From CAVRXT01 sp049644285 (lineage in GTDB: Bacteria; Acidobacteriota; Terriglobia; Acidiferrales; UBA7541): 64,000 nt of DNA. Under the pieces are notes generated by a model that saw only the letters and a program-made list of their open reading frames with translations, made no database searches and was not told where the DNA came from. This document shows, one piece after another, positions 37,401-45,083 of this stretch (its first letter is position 1; every line of letters begins with the position of its first letter). Position numbers and translations under genes: made by a program. Where the stretch lies: the NCBI GenBank assembly GCA_049644285.1, contig JBARRP010000347.1, positions 1-64,000 on the forward strand. Reading direction: 5' to 3'.

Positions 37401-38018
37401 ATGGATTCACGGAAGCCGAACGAGGGCATGAGCGCGGCGGAGATCACCTTGGCGCTGGCGCACGCCCGGGAGGGAAGCCCGGATGCCTGGGGCGAGCTCT
37501 ACCGGGAATATGCCCCAGCCATCTTCCGCTTCTGCCGCCGCGTGCTTCCAACGCGCGAGGATGCGGAAGACGCAACCACCGAAATCTTCATGAAAGTACG
37601 GCAAAAGCTCGACCAGTACGATGCCTCGCGGCCTTTCACGGCGTGGCTCTACAAGGTCGCCTCAAATCATTGCTGGGACTTTCTCCGCCGCCGGCGCATA
37701 CGTCAGGACCTCGAGACGGGCGAGCTCGAAAATCTCCCCCTCGAGCATCCCGACCCGGGCCAGCTCGAACAGATGCTCGCGAAGAGCACCAGCCAGCAGG
37801 TGCGCAACGCGTTGAGCAAGTTGCCGGCACGGGCGCGCATGGCGCTGGTCCTGCGGTATTACTCGGATATGAGCTACGACGAGATTGCGGATGCGCTGGG
37901 TGTTCGCCGCGCCTTCGTTGGTGTTTTGCTGCTGCGGGCGCGGCATCAGTTTCGGCAGATCCTGATTGAAAGCGCCGCTGCGGGCCCTCAAGGCCGCGCC
38001 GTCGGAGGGAAAGCATGA
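37401..38018 (+). CDS. ECF-family RNA polymerase sigma factor
   Basis: 205 residues from ATG 37401; ATG 37428 with a nearer GAGGG is also possible. Region 2 (about 30-100) carries FRFCRRVLPTREDAEDATTE and FTAWLYKVASNHCWDFLRRR; region 4 (about 145-200) has LPARARMALVLRYYSDMSYDEIADALGV. The spacing is that of RpoE-like ECF factors with no extra domain. Its stop overlaps the ATG of the next gene (ATGA), which encodes a zinc-finger anti-sigma protein, so this is a classical sigma/anti-sigma pair. The upstream gap contains a terminator and no recognised promoter of ECF type. Confidence 0.93.
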   Translation: MDSRKPNEGMSAAEITLALAHAREGSPDAWGELYREYAPAIFRFCRRVLPTREDAEDATTEIFMKVRQKLDQYDASRPFTAWLYKVASNHCWDFLRRRRIRQDLETGELENLPLEHPDPGQLEQMLAKSTSQQVRNALSKLPARARMALVLRYYSDMSYDEIADALGVRRAFVGVLLLRARHQFRQILIESAAAGPQGRAVGGKA

Positions 38019-39622
38019 ACGGTTCGGGAAGTCATTTCGACGAGATGGAATACCTGCTCTATCTCGAGGGGCAGCTCGAGCCCGCGCGGGCTCGTGAGCT
38101 CTCCGCGCATACGGATAAGTGCGCCGAATGCCGCGCGCTTCTCCGCGCCCTCCAAGGCGAAGAACGCCACCTGCGCGTCGCGCTCCTCGAAGCGGACGAA
38201 GCGATTCCAGCGCGGCTGCTCGAGCCTCCCTCGCGCGCCCCGATGCCCTGGGGTTGGCTCATCGGATTTGGATTCGGCACGGCGGGCGTCTACACCCTGT
38301 GGACCAGCGTCTTCGAGCCTTGGACGCAGCAATTCAGCCAGGCCGGTTTTAGTCAGGGCAATGTTCTCACGATGATGTTTTTCTCAGGCGCGTTCTGGAA
38401 AGGATGGGACAGCATGCGAACCCTTGTGGAGTTTCTGGCGATGGCAACCCTGGCAATTGTCGTTCTGGCGCTGCTACGGCGTCACTGGCGGCGTTTCACG
38501 ACCGTGGCGGTGGTTATGGGCGCGCTCGCTCTCGCGTTGGCACTGCCATCGACAGCCGGCGCTGCGGAGATTCACCACGGCCATCCGAATTACACCTTGC
38601 CCGCTGGGTCGGAAGTGAAGAGCGATCTGATCGTCTATGCCAACTTCACCCACATCGATGGTGACGTGGATGGCGATCTGATTGCCTGGTCGCAGAGCGT
38701 CATCGTCAACGGCCACGTGAAAGGCGACATCATTGCCTTCGCGCGAGAGCTGCGGGTTAATGGCCCGGTGGACGGCAACGTGCGCAGCTTTGTTCAGACC
38801 CTGAATCTGGGAAACACCGTCGCTCGCAACGTCATGTGCTGGTGCGGCAATCTCGAGCTGCCGGAGAAATCTCAAATCTCCGGTAGCCTGACGGTCGGTG
38901 CCGGTGACGTGCAGTTAAGCGGCCGGCTCGGGCGCGACCTTCTTGCCTTTGTGGGTGAGCTCGAACTGAACGGCTTTGTCGGCGGCAGCGCCAGGATCGG
39001 CGCTGGCGAGGTGCGCATCAGCTCGACTGCGGAGATTGACGGGCCCATCCGCGTCCGCAGCGACCACCACCCGGAAGTATCGCCGGCAGCCAAGCTGGCC
39101 AGTCCGATCGAGTTCGTCGAGCAACGTCACGGGCCGAACTACTCATCCCCGAGGTACTACTGGCATCAGGCCCTCATCTGGGGCGCTGCGTTCATCTTCG
39201 GGCTTGTTCTGATTTTTCTTCTGCCGACATTCTTTTCGAATGCGGTGCGCGCGAGCAACCGGTACGGTCCGGCTCTGGGTGTCGGTGCTTTGATCTTGGT
39301 GGTGACGCCCGCCGCTGCCGCCATCGCTTGCGCCACGATCGTTGGCTTGGGAGTCGGTATTGCCACCTTCTTTCTTTACCTCGTGGCGCTTTACTCTTCT
39401 CAGGTCTTTGTCGGGGCATGGATTGGTGAGAAATTGCTGGGCGAAAGCACCGGCACCGGAGCGGCACTCGGCCGCTTGGCCCTCGGCCTGGCGGTCTTTC
39501 GGGTCTTGCGAATGATTCCGTATCTAGGACACGTCGTCTTGCTGGCGGCCCTGATCTGGGGCCTCGGCGCTGTGGGACTCACAATCTACAGAGGCACCCG
39601 CTCGCAAGTTGCGGCTGCATAG
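38015..39622 (+). CDS. Membrane anti-sigma factor fused to a bactofilin-like polymer domain
   Basis: 535 residues; overlaps the sigma gene by ATGA. Residues about 5-50 are a zinc-binding anti-sigma domain: helix, then HTDKCAEC, matching H-x3-C-x2-C. TM helices lie near 78-98, 132-152 and 160-185. Residues about 190-350 are a series of short Gly/Asn/Asp-rich strands (DGDVDGDLIAWSQSVIVNGHVKGD), with the regular 6-8-residue pitch of bactofilin/polymer-forming beta-helices. A second membrane block (about 385-525) has about four helices. The fusion would put a beta-helical sensor between membrane segments of an anti-sigma factor. The arrangement is seen; the sensing role is inferred. Confidence 0.85.
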   Translation: MNGSGSHFDEMEYLLYLEGQLEPARARELSAHTDKCAECRALLRALQGEERHLRVALLEADEAIPARLLEPPSRAPMPWGWLIGFGFGTAGVYTLWTSVFEPWTQQFSQAGFSQGNVLTMMFFSGAFWKGWDSMRTLVEFLAMATLAIVVLALLRRHWRRFTTVAVVMGALALALALPSTAGAAEIHHGHPNYTLPAGSEVKSDLIVYANFTHIDGDVDGDLIAWSQSVIVNGHVKGDIIAFARELRVNGPVDGNVRSFVQTLNLGNTVARNVMCWCGNLELPEKSQISGSLTVGAGDVQLSGRLGRDLLAFVGELELNGFVGGSARIGAGEVRISSTAEIDGPIRVRSDHHPEVSPAAKLASPIEFVEQRHGPNYSSPRYYWHQALIWGAAFIFGLVLIFLLPTFFSNAVRASNRYGPALGVGALILVVTPAAAAIACATIVGLGVGIATFFLYLVALYSSQVFVGAWIGEKLLGESTGTGAALGRLALGLAVFRVLRMIPYLGHVVLLAALIWGLGAVGLTIYRGTRSQVAAA

Positions 39623-39645
39623 GCCTCAGCTCTTCCGAAGACAAA

Positions 39646-39683
39646 GGGCCGGACTCGCGAAAGCAAGTTCGGCCCGATTTTTT
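39646..39683 (+). terminator. Rho-independent terminator of the sigma/anti-sigma operon
   Basis: A 10-bp stem GGGCCGGACT/AGTTCGGCCC (one G-U pair) with a 10-base loop is followed by GATTTTTT. It sits 24 bases after the anti-sigma stop and before the convergent lipoprotein-like gene. Confidence 0.85.
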
Positions 39684-39692
39684 CCTTGGGCG

Positions 39693-41156
39693 CTATGGTG
39701 TCAACGGTAGAACGCGAACCGTCTGAGCTGCCTGCGTTACCGGGGCGGTTCCGGAAGGCGTGTTAAACAGAAAGCCGCCTGTGGATACAGGCTGTCCCGC
39801 GGCGAGTCCCGTGAGTCCAGGCTGATTCACGATCGGATTAATGAACACGGTTTGAGAGGTCGTCTGGATCATAATCTGCGTGATGGCCGTTGGCGTGGCG
39901 CTGCTGAAAAGACTGGGCAGAGTGTTCACCGTAAACCGGGCGTTCCCGATGTCCACCAAAAAGATTGTTGCGGTTATCTGCGCAGGCCGCAGGATCAATT
40001 GACTCGACGAGATGGAAAGGCCGGAGCTGCTGCTGCCAACGCGCACCAGCACTTCTTGCCCGATAACTAGGTCGGTTGCCGAGGCAAAGGAAACGCCGCT
40101 CGGCAATGTGAAACCAGCGTTGTCGATCAGGAAGGTGGTCAATGTCGTGCTGTCCTCGATCGTGACAGTGGCCGTGCCTCCCACCGGCATGGTCGCATTG
40201 CTCGGCACTGCTTGGTGTACGACCACATTGAATTTAGTCGTACCGGACGCGGCCCCGGTTGGAAAGGAAACAATCTCGCCTTCGATTTCTTGCGCCCCAG
40301 CCGAGTCTTCGAAATTCACATCGACGGCATGAAGAGTTCCGTCCCCGTGTAAGCTCACCTGCGCCAAGAGAATTTGCCCTGCTATCAGACAAGTGAAATT
40401 ATTTGCCGCGCATACCTTGGTGGGAAAGAAAAACGTCGTGGTGTTATCGGTGTTGATGGTGAGAGCGCTGCCGTTCGACGTGGTCAGCACGAACTGATTG
40501 GTCCCGACTGTTGTCAGTTTGCCAACCACGTCGTTCAAACGATCAAGCTCCGCAGTGAGTTGCACGCTGGCAAGCGTCGTGACCTTCACAGCGCCGGTGG
40601 CGGTCGGATCAACCGCCACCCCGGTATTCTGAACCAGATTATTTACGTTGATGTCGAGGAGCAGGCCCACGGGAGTGTTTAGAGTCACCGGCAGCGGAAA
40701 GGGGGTGGTTGAGATCGTGACCGAGGCAGCGCTCAGCTTCGGCTGAATCGTGCAGAATGCGTTCGTGTTGCACGCAGGTGTCGACGCAATCGCTGTTCCC
40801 GTGTTGAACACAGTCATGGTGGGATTCGCAAACGTCAGGACCATGCTTGTGTAGGTTCCCACCGGGACGTTTGCTGTCGTCAGCAACGCATGGTCCGTCT
40901 GAAGTTGCGTCAGTTCAAGTGTCTGTGAGGCCGTGATGAGTGAGACGTTGCCGGGTTGCAGGGTCGCTCCGGTAATCGTGATCTGAAATGATAGGATGTC
41001 GAGACCGCTGGGAGGCGTATCCGTGACGATGATGCTCATCGGCGCCGTATTGCCACCGCCGCCCGCGGAGCCGCCGGCGCGCTTCGCCTTACCGCAATCG
41101 GTCAAGATGAGGCCTACGATTAGAACTATGCTGGCCACCGCTCCCAAGTGTTTCAT
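39693..41156 (-). CDS. Exported DUF4382/DUF5666-type protein
   Basis: 487 residues from Met 41156: GGAGG is seven bases upstream of it but only one base from the earlier ATG at 41162. Signal about 1-20; the pseudo-lipobox ends ILTDC, where the Asp before Cys is unusual, so lipidation is uncertain. Residues about 38-185 look like DUF4382 (MSIIVTDTPPSGLDILSFQITITGATL), followed by strand-rich DUF5666-like repeats (about 205-470), with Thr/Val/Asn-rich beta strands. Likely an envelope or surface protein. Function unknown. It is convergent with the anti-sigma gene across a terminator. Confidence 0.78.
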   Translation of the reverse strand: MKHLGAVASIVLIVGLILTDCGKAKRAGGSAGGGGNTAPMSIIVTDTPPSGLDILSFQITITGATLQPGNVSLITASQTLELTQLQTDHALLTTANVPVGTYTSMVLTFANPTMTVFNTGTAIASTPACNTNAFCTIQPKLSAASVTISTTPFPLPVTLNTPVGLLLDINVNNLVQNTGVAVDPTATGAVKVTTLASVQLTAELDRLNDVVGKLTTVGTNQFVLTTSNGSALTINTDNTTTFFFPTKVCAANNFTCLIAGQILLAQVSLHGDGTLHAVDVNFEDSAGAQEIEGEIVSFPTGAASGTTKFNVVVHQAVPSNATMPVGGTATVTIEDSTTLTTFLIDNAGFTLPSGVSFASATDLVIGQEVLVRVGSSSSGLSISSSQLILRPAQITATIFLVDIGNARFTVNTLPSLFSSATPTAITQIMIQTTSQTVFINPIVNQPGLTGLAAGQPVSTGGFLFNTPSGTAPVTQAAQTVRVLPLTP

Positions 41157-41266
41157 TGGCATACCTCCGCGAAGCGCTTCGCCCCGAATAATAGTCTACC
41201 GTGATTCGCTGATTGACTGGTGCCGGGTTGCCTTGAGAGATACGTTCGTCGCATTCTACCGATGGG

Positions 41267-42484
41267 CTAGCTGACGATGCCGAGGCTTCGACCGACGCGG
41301 CCCAGGATTTCCAGAGCGCGCTCGAGATCGGCACGCTTGTGCGTGGCCGTTACAATCGTGCGCAGACGAGCTTTCCCTTCGGGAACTGTGGGGTAACCGA
41401 TCGCCATCGCAAAAACTCCCTCGCCGAAGAGCTGCTTCGAGAACTCGAAAGCCTTCGCGGCGTCTCCGACCATGATCGGCGTGATCGGGGTTTCGCTTTT
41501 GCCCGTATCGAAGCCCAGCTTCTTCAGTCCCCGCTTGAAGAGCTTCGTGTTCGACCACAGCCTCTTCACCAGCTTTTCGCCCGCTTCGGAATCGAGCAGC
41601 TCGAACGCCGCCTGGCACGTTGCTACGACCGAAGGCGGATGCGAGGTAGAGAAGAGGAACGGCCGGGCGCGTTGACAGAGAAACTCGATGAGCTCGCGAG
41701 ACCCGCAGACGTAGCCGCCCAGGGAGCCGATGGCTTTGCTCAGGGTTCCCACCTGAATGTCCACCCGGCCGTGGCAGCCGAAGTGGTCGATCGATCCTCT
41801 GCCGTTCTTTCCCAGGACTCCTGAGGCGTGGGCATCGTCCACCATCATGATGCAATTATATTTCTCCGCCAGATCACAAAGTCGCGGCAAGGGTGCGATA
41901 TCGCCGTCCATCGAGAAGACGCCATCGCTAATCAGCAGCTTCTTTCCGTTCCAGTTTTCCGTCTCTTTCAGGATGCGTTCACAGTCTGCGAGATCCTTGT
42001 GCTTGAACACTTTGATCGTGGCCCGCGAGAGGCGGCAGCCATCAATGATCGAAGCGTGGTTCAATTCGTCGGAGACGATCAGGTCATCCTTGCCGAGGAT
42101 CGCTGAAACTGTCCCTGCATTTGCCGCGAATCCCGATTGGAACACCACGCACGCCTCCACGTTCTTGAAACGCGCGATTTGCTCCTCGAGGTCCATGTGC
42201 ATCTTCATGGTGCCGGCGATCGTGCGAACAGCGCCCGAGCCGACGCCGAAACGCCGCGTCGCTTCGATGGCCGAGCGGCGCAGCTTCGGATGCGTGGTGA
42301 GTCCGAGATAATTATTCGAGCTGAGGTTGATGACCTCTTTTCCGTCAAATGTGGCGACGGGCTTCTGCTCGCCCTCCAGGATTCTCAGGTGAAAATAAAG
42401 ATGCTTCGCTTTGAGATCCTCCAGCGCGTCATGCAAATACCGAAGCTGCGGTCGTCCTTGCGGGCTCGTCGCCGGCGTTGTCAT
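41267..42484 (-). CDS. kbl: Glycine C-acetyltransferase (2-amino-3-ketobutyrate CoA ligase)
   Basis: 405 residues; ATG with GAGGAGG four bases upstream. Alpha-oxoamine synthase family: SNNYLGL near 57, Asp in MMVDDAHASGVLG, Schiff-base Lys in GTLSKAIGSLGGY and the C-terminal arm ATHKRADLERAL. It cleaves 2-amino-3-oxobutyrate with CoA to glycine and acetyl-CoA. The near relatives BioF and HemA share motifs; the presence of tdh on the same strand 2.6 kb upstream supports kbl. A C-terminal overlap with other genes is absent. In other bacteria tdh and kbl are usually adjacent; here they are separated by a repeat-rich segment. Confidence 0.9.
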   Translation of the reverse strand: MTTPATSPQGRPQLRYLHDALEDLKAKHLYFHLRILEGEQKPVATFDGKEVINLSSNNYLGLTTHPKLRRSAIEATRRFGVGSGAVRTIAGTMKMHMDLEEQIARFKNVEACVVFQSGFAANAGTVSAILGKDDLIVSDELNHASIIDGCRLSRATIKVFKHKDLADCERILKETENWNGKKLLISDGVFSMDGDIAPLPRLCDLAEKYNCIMMVDDAHASGVLGKNGRGSIDHFGCHGRVDIQVGTLSKAIGSLGGYVCGSRELIEFLCQRARPFLFSTSHPPSVVATCQAAFELLDSEAGEKLVKRLWSNTKLFKRGLKKLGFDTGKSETPITPIMVGDAAKAFEFSKQLFGEGVFAMAIGYPTVPEGKARLRTIVTATHKRADLERALEILGRVGRSLGIVS

Positions 42485-42738
42485 AGAGCCTCCTCAAAGA
42501 TTGCGATCATTCGACTCACCATTATAGGTCACCCGCACGGCGGCAGCGGTGGCCTCGGGCGTTGATGTGCTGGCACGTGTGGGAAGGCCGGGTCCCCTCG
42601 GCCTCGCTCGAGGCAAGGGGGAGCGGTTGAAGCGGTGGCAGATAGAGGAAGGGACTCAAGGGACCCCTCCCCCCTATGTTTTTTGCAACGATGTGATTCC
42701 ATGGGAGTTCCTCGCTGGGGTCGGGCAAGGTGATTCTT

Positions 42739-42800
42739 CTAGAGATGCAACTAGAGGTGAGAGTTCTAGAGGTCAGAGATTGGACGTTAGAGGTTAGAGA
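42739..42800. repeat. Imperfect CTAGAGGT(G/C)AGAG tandem motif
   Basis: Three to four degenerate units of about 15-19 bases (CTAGAGATGCAA, CTAGAGGTGAGAGTT, CTAGAGGTCAGAGATTGGA, GTTAGAGGTTAGAGA). The units differ in length and have no unique spacers, so this is a degenerate purine-rich repeat and not CRISPR. Confidence 0.4.
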
Positions 42801-43370
42801 ACTGGAGGATTTGATTGTGTGGCGGCGATTCACGAGGCACGTTAGCACGGGAGTACACAGGGGTCAAATGGGTACTTGTGTGGAATGGCCGCGCGACTGG
42901 AAATGAGTGGCATGTACGGCAGGTTGCAGGGAACAGGTTATAGGGAGGAGGGAATAGGAGCTCGACGAGGGGCAGCGCAATTCCCCACCCTTCGAACTGC
43001 GGGAAGGATCCTTCGACTGCGCTCGGGACAGGTGGGCAACCCTCAAACCCAAATCACGGCCTCAAGCATTAAGGATCGCCCACCCGCCCCGGGCTGAGAT
43101 TCCTCGAAAGCCGAAGCTGCGTGGCTTGAGGCTCATGGCTGGTCGTTGGGATAAATTTGATCCTAGGAGTATGCACCGTTCCTGGGCTGCGGCTCCGAGG
43201 GTGACCTCGCCCTTGAGAAGCGCATCAATGTCTTGTTTTATACGTCTGATTGGACGCTTTACACCATTTTGAGAGAACTTGACGCGTTCACCTCTGCCCT
43301 GCCCCTTCGGTTTGTGGGAGTCCCGCGTGTGCCCGGGATTCCTCTGGAGACCTAGCCATGATCTGCCTGT

Positions 43371-43466
43371 TCTGTCGCCCTTCTGGCTCTTGAAACCTAC
43401 GCGCCATACCTTCAATCCCAGGGCTCATGCGCTGGGCTATTTTCTGGCGCCCGCCAAGGCGGGCTC
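43371..43466. repeat. Long stem-loop intergenic repeat, copy A
   Basis: Copy A of a roughly 95-base element: TCTGTCGCCC, a GGCTCTTGAAACCTACGC stretch, ATACCTTCAATCCCAGGGCT, then GGGCTATTTTCTGGCGCC. Two further copies lie at 44661 and 44898. This copy is the most diverged: the inner hairpin and the closing GCGCCC..GGGC unit are altered. Confidence 0.7.
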
Positions 43467-43511
43467 CCGCTCAGGGATGCGGCACCCGTGCTACGAAGAA
43501 ACCGCAGAACC

Positions 43512-43594
43512 GCGGGCGACGCAAGCGGCGCCCCTACGCAACCGCAAACGGGTTCGGGGCCGCGGGCGGGGGCGCAGCAAGCAGCGCCCCTACC
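43512..43594. repeat. Two GGGCGCAGCAAGCAGCGCCCCTAC-type units
   Basis: Two related units (43512-43538 and 43562-43594) share a GGGCG..GCAAGC.GCGCCCCTAC core that can form a small hairpin (GGGCG with CGCCC). The motif is of a kind often scattered through intergenic regions of Acidobacteria; that familiarity is from general knowledge and was not checked. Confidence 0.5.
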
Positions 43595-43745
43595 AGGACT
43601 TGCACGTGTCCGCAACCTGTGAAGGCGTGCCTTGGCGAAAATCGGAGTTGTCACGCAGCCTCCAAAACCCTTGGGGGAGTAATGAAAAGAGGCGCCGGAT
43701 GTCGCGGTTGATGGATTCGGGTCGCCACGGCGCCCTCACCACAAG

Positions 43746-43770
43746 AACCGCGACCCGCAAGGCGGCAGAG
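43746..43770. repeat. 25-base repeat AACCGCGA..CAAGGCGGCAGAG, copy 1
   Basis: Same motif at 44873-44897 with two differences, where it directly abuts stem-loop repeat copy C. Confidence 0.5.
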
Positions 43771-43792
43771 ACCTTGTGTGGGAAAAGAAAAG

Positions 43793-44125
43793 TTAGGCTG
43801 GCGCCACAACTCGGAGATGCCCCTGGCGGCGTGATCGAGGCGCGCGCTTTACGATGATCTCGACGTCTCGGCCAAGCAGGGTCAAGAAGTGCATGAGCCG
43901 CTCGGTGGAGAAGCCGGAAAGCTGACCTCGCAAAAGGCGCGAAATCTTAGGCTGATCGATCTTCAGTATATGGGCGGCGCGAGTTTGAGTGAGTCGCCGC
44001 GCGCGAATAGCCTCGGCTATACGGATGGCAAGATCGGCTTTCGCGAGACGCTCTTCGGGGTTGGGCAGACCAATGTCAGCGAACACATTGCCGCTGCTTT
44101 CCTCGACCTCAATTCTCTTAGTCAC
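43793..44125 (-). CDS. HigA-type antitoxin, XRE-family helix-turn-helix
   Basis: 110 residues from GTG 44125, which forms a 4-base GTGA overlap with the stop of the upstream toxin gene; an ATG at 44158 is in frame but overlaps by 37 bases. The DNA-binding domain (about 30-95) has LTQTRAAHILKIDQPKISRLLRGQ, a classic XRE recognition helix region. The C-terminal tail is basic. Together with the toxin it forms a type II HigBA-like module, where the antitoxin usually represses its own operon. The toxin-first gene order is typical of HigBA. Confidence 0.86.
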   Translation of the reverse strand: MTKRIEVEESSGNVFADIGLPNPEERLAKADLAIRIAEAIRARRLTQTRAAHILKIDQPKISRLLRGQLSGFSTERLMHFLTLLGRDVEIIVKRAPRSRRQGHLRVVAPA

Positions 44126-44514
44126 GGGCCTGCTACTCCCTTCTGAGCCTCTAGCCATCTGGCATGTTCTTCTTCGGCTCGCTTGAGGCGCGATCTGATC
44201 AGTTCAATCTCCGGTTTCGGCGTCTTGATTCCGGTCTTTGATTTCTTCTGGAACGCATGCAAAGCGTATATCCGCCCCGCCAACCGGACCGTGTACACGG
44301 CGCGATATGTATCGCCAGCATGGACTTCCACGATCTCCAAGATGCCGGCACCGCAAAAGCCCCGCAGTGGCTTGGCATCGACGTGCTTTCCGCCACGTTG
44401 CGCTATGTAGAGCGCGTAGCCAATCGCGTCCTTAACCTCTTCTGGAAAGGAAGCAAGGTCTGGCCTAGTGCTCCCGATCCAAACGAGCGGCTTGATGCCG
44501 GGCGACGCGGTCAT
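44122..44514 (-). CDS. HigB-like toxin (Gp49/DUF891 family)
   Basis: 130 residues. The RelE-like ribonuclease fold is suggested by LASFPEEVKDAIGYALYIAQRGGK, then GAGILEIVEVHAGDTYRAVYTVRLAGRIYALHAFQKKSKTG. The FQKKS segment before the C-terminal helix is a hallmark of Gp49-like HigB toxins that cut mRNA at ribosomes. An AT-rich CATAATATAG lies directly upstream of the ATG and may be the -10 box. The gene and the antitoxin sit inside a repeat-rich insertion between kbl and tdh, suggesting acquisition. Confidence 0.88.
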   Translation of the reverse strand: MTASPGIKPLVWIGSTRPDLASFPEEVKDAIGYALYIAQRGGKHVDAKPLRGFCGAGILEIVEVHAGDTYRAVYTVRLAGRIYALHAFQKKSKTGIKTPKPEIELIRSRLKRAEEEHARWLEAQKGVAGP

Positions 44515-44660
44515 TTCTATATTATGCCTAAACGAGCATGGGAGGCAAGAACTGTTGTCGCGGAGTGCGTAAATTCACAAAAAGGGTAGAGCACCTTCTG
44601 AGTCCGAATCTCCGTCTGTCCTCAGGTATGGAGGTTTCCGGAACGGGATATCAGCATGGG

Positions 44661-44755
44661 TCTGTCGCCCCGCTGGGGCTTGAAAACTACACGCCATATC
44701 TTCGATCCCAGGGCTCACGCCCCTGGGCTATTTTCTGCCGCCCCTTTTCGGGGCT
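44661..44755. repeat. Long stem-loop intergenic repeat, copy B
   Basis: Best-formed copy: TCTGTCGCCCCGCTGGGGC opens with a hairpin (GCCCC/GGGGC), followed by CTACACGCCATATCTTCGATC, a CCAGGG..CCCTGG hairpin, CTATTTTCTG and a closing GCCCC..GGGGC hairpin. Three hairpins in 95 bases. Confidence 0.75.
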
Positions 44756-44872
44756 ATATGGATCCCAGGCTGGCAGGCTAGCCAGCACCTTAAGCCTCAC
44801 GTCAGGCCCAACACACATCGTCGGGCCGGGACGTGAGCTACAACTAGCAGGAGATTCGCCGGCTGTGGCTGG

Positions 44873-44897
44873 AACCGCGATCCACAAGGCGGCAGAG
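44873..44897. repeat. 25-base repeat, copy 2
   Basis: Matches 43746-43770 at 23 of 25 positions and abuts stem-loop copy C, so the two may be parts of one larger element. Confidence 0.5.
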
Positions 44898-44992
44898 TCT
44901 GTCGCCCCGCTCGGGGCTTGGACGTGCACGCCATACTTTCGATCCCGGGGCTCGCGCCCCTGGGCTATTTTCTGGCGCCCCTTTTCGGGGCT
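44898..44992. repeat. Long stem-loop intergenic repeat, copy C
   Basis: TCTGTCGCCCCGCTCGGGGC, GCACGCCATACTTTCGATC, CCGGGGCTCGCGCCCCTGG and GGCGCCCCTTTTCGGGGC. Compensatory changes relative to copy B keep all three hairpins. Confidence 0.75.
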
Positions 44993-45083
44993 CGGCGCGA
45001 TACGTGGAGATGCTTGGCCCGCTCGGGCTCGGCATGAGACGGCTGGCGGGCTGGTGAAAGGGAGGCACCGAGTTTATTACCGG

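Larger units (their letters stand above)
42485..43792. other. Gene-poor spacer between kbl and the toxin-antitoxin pair
   Basis: About 1.3 kb with no convincing gene on either strand. It contains purine-rich imperfect tandem motifs (42739-42800), a copy of a common intergenic fragment (43005-43032, TCCTTCGACTGCGCTCGGGA), the first long stem-loop repeat (43371-43466), two copies of a GCAGCAAGCAGCGCCCC-type motif and a 25-base motif seen again at 44873. It reads as accumulated intergenic repeats, not as a broken gene. Confidence 0.6.
44515..45083. other. Repeat-containing gap between toxin gene and tdh
   Basis: About 570 bases without a convincing gene. Two copies of the long stem-loop repeat (44661 and 44898) and the second 25-base motif (44873-44897) take up about half. 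The rest shows no clear coding pattern. Confidence 0.6.

Noticed and set aside
42739..42800. Possible CRISPR-like array
   Set aside because: The units are purine-rich, imperfect and of uneven length, with no unique spacers and no cas genes nearby.
43062..43415. 117-codon minus-strand frame in the spacer
   Set aside because: It overlaps the stem-loop repeat and lacks any recognisable motif or ribosome-binding site.
42485..45083. Insertion sequence or transposase between kbl and tdh
   Set aside because: No transposase frame, terminal inverted repeats or target duplication could be seen; only small repeats and the toxin-antitoxin pair.
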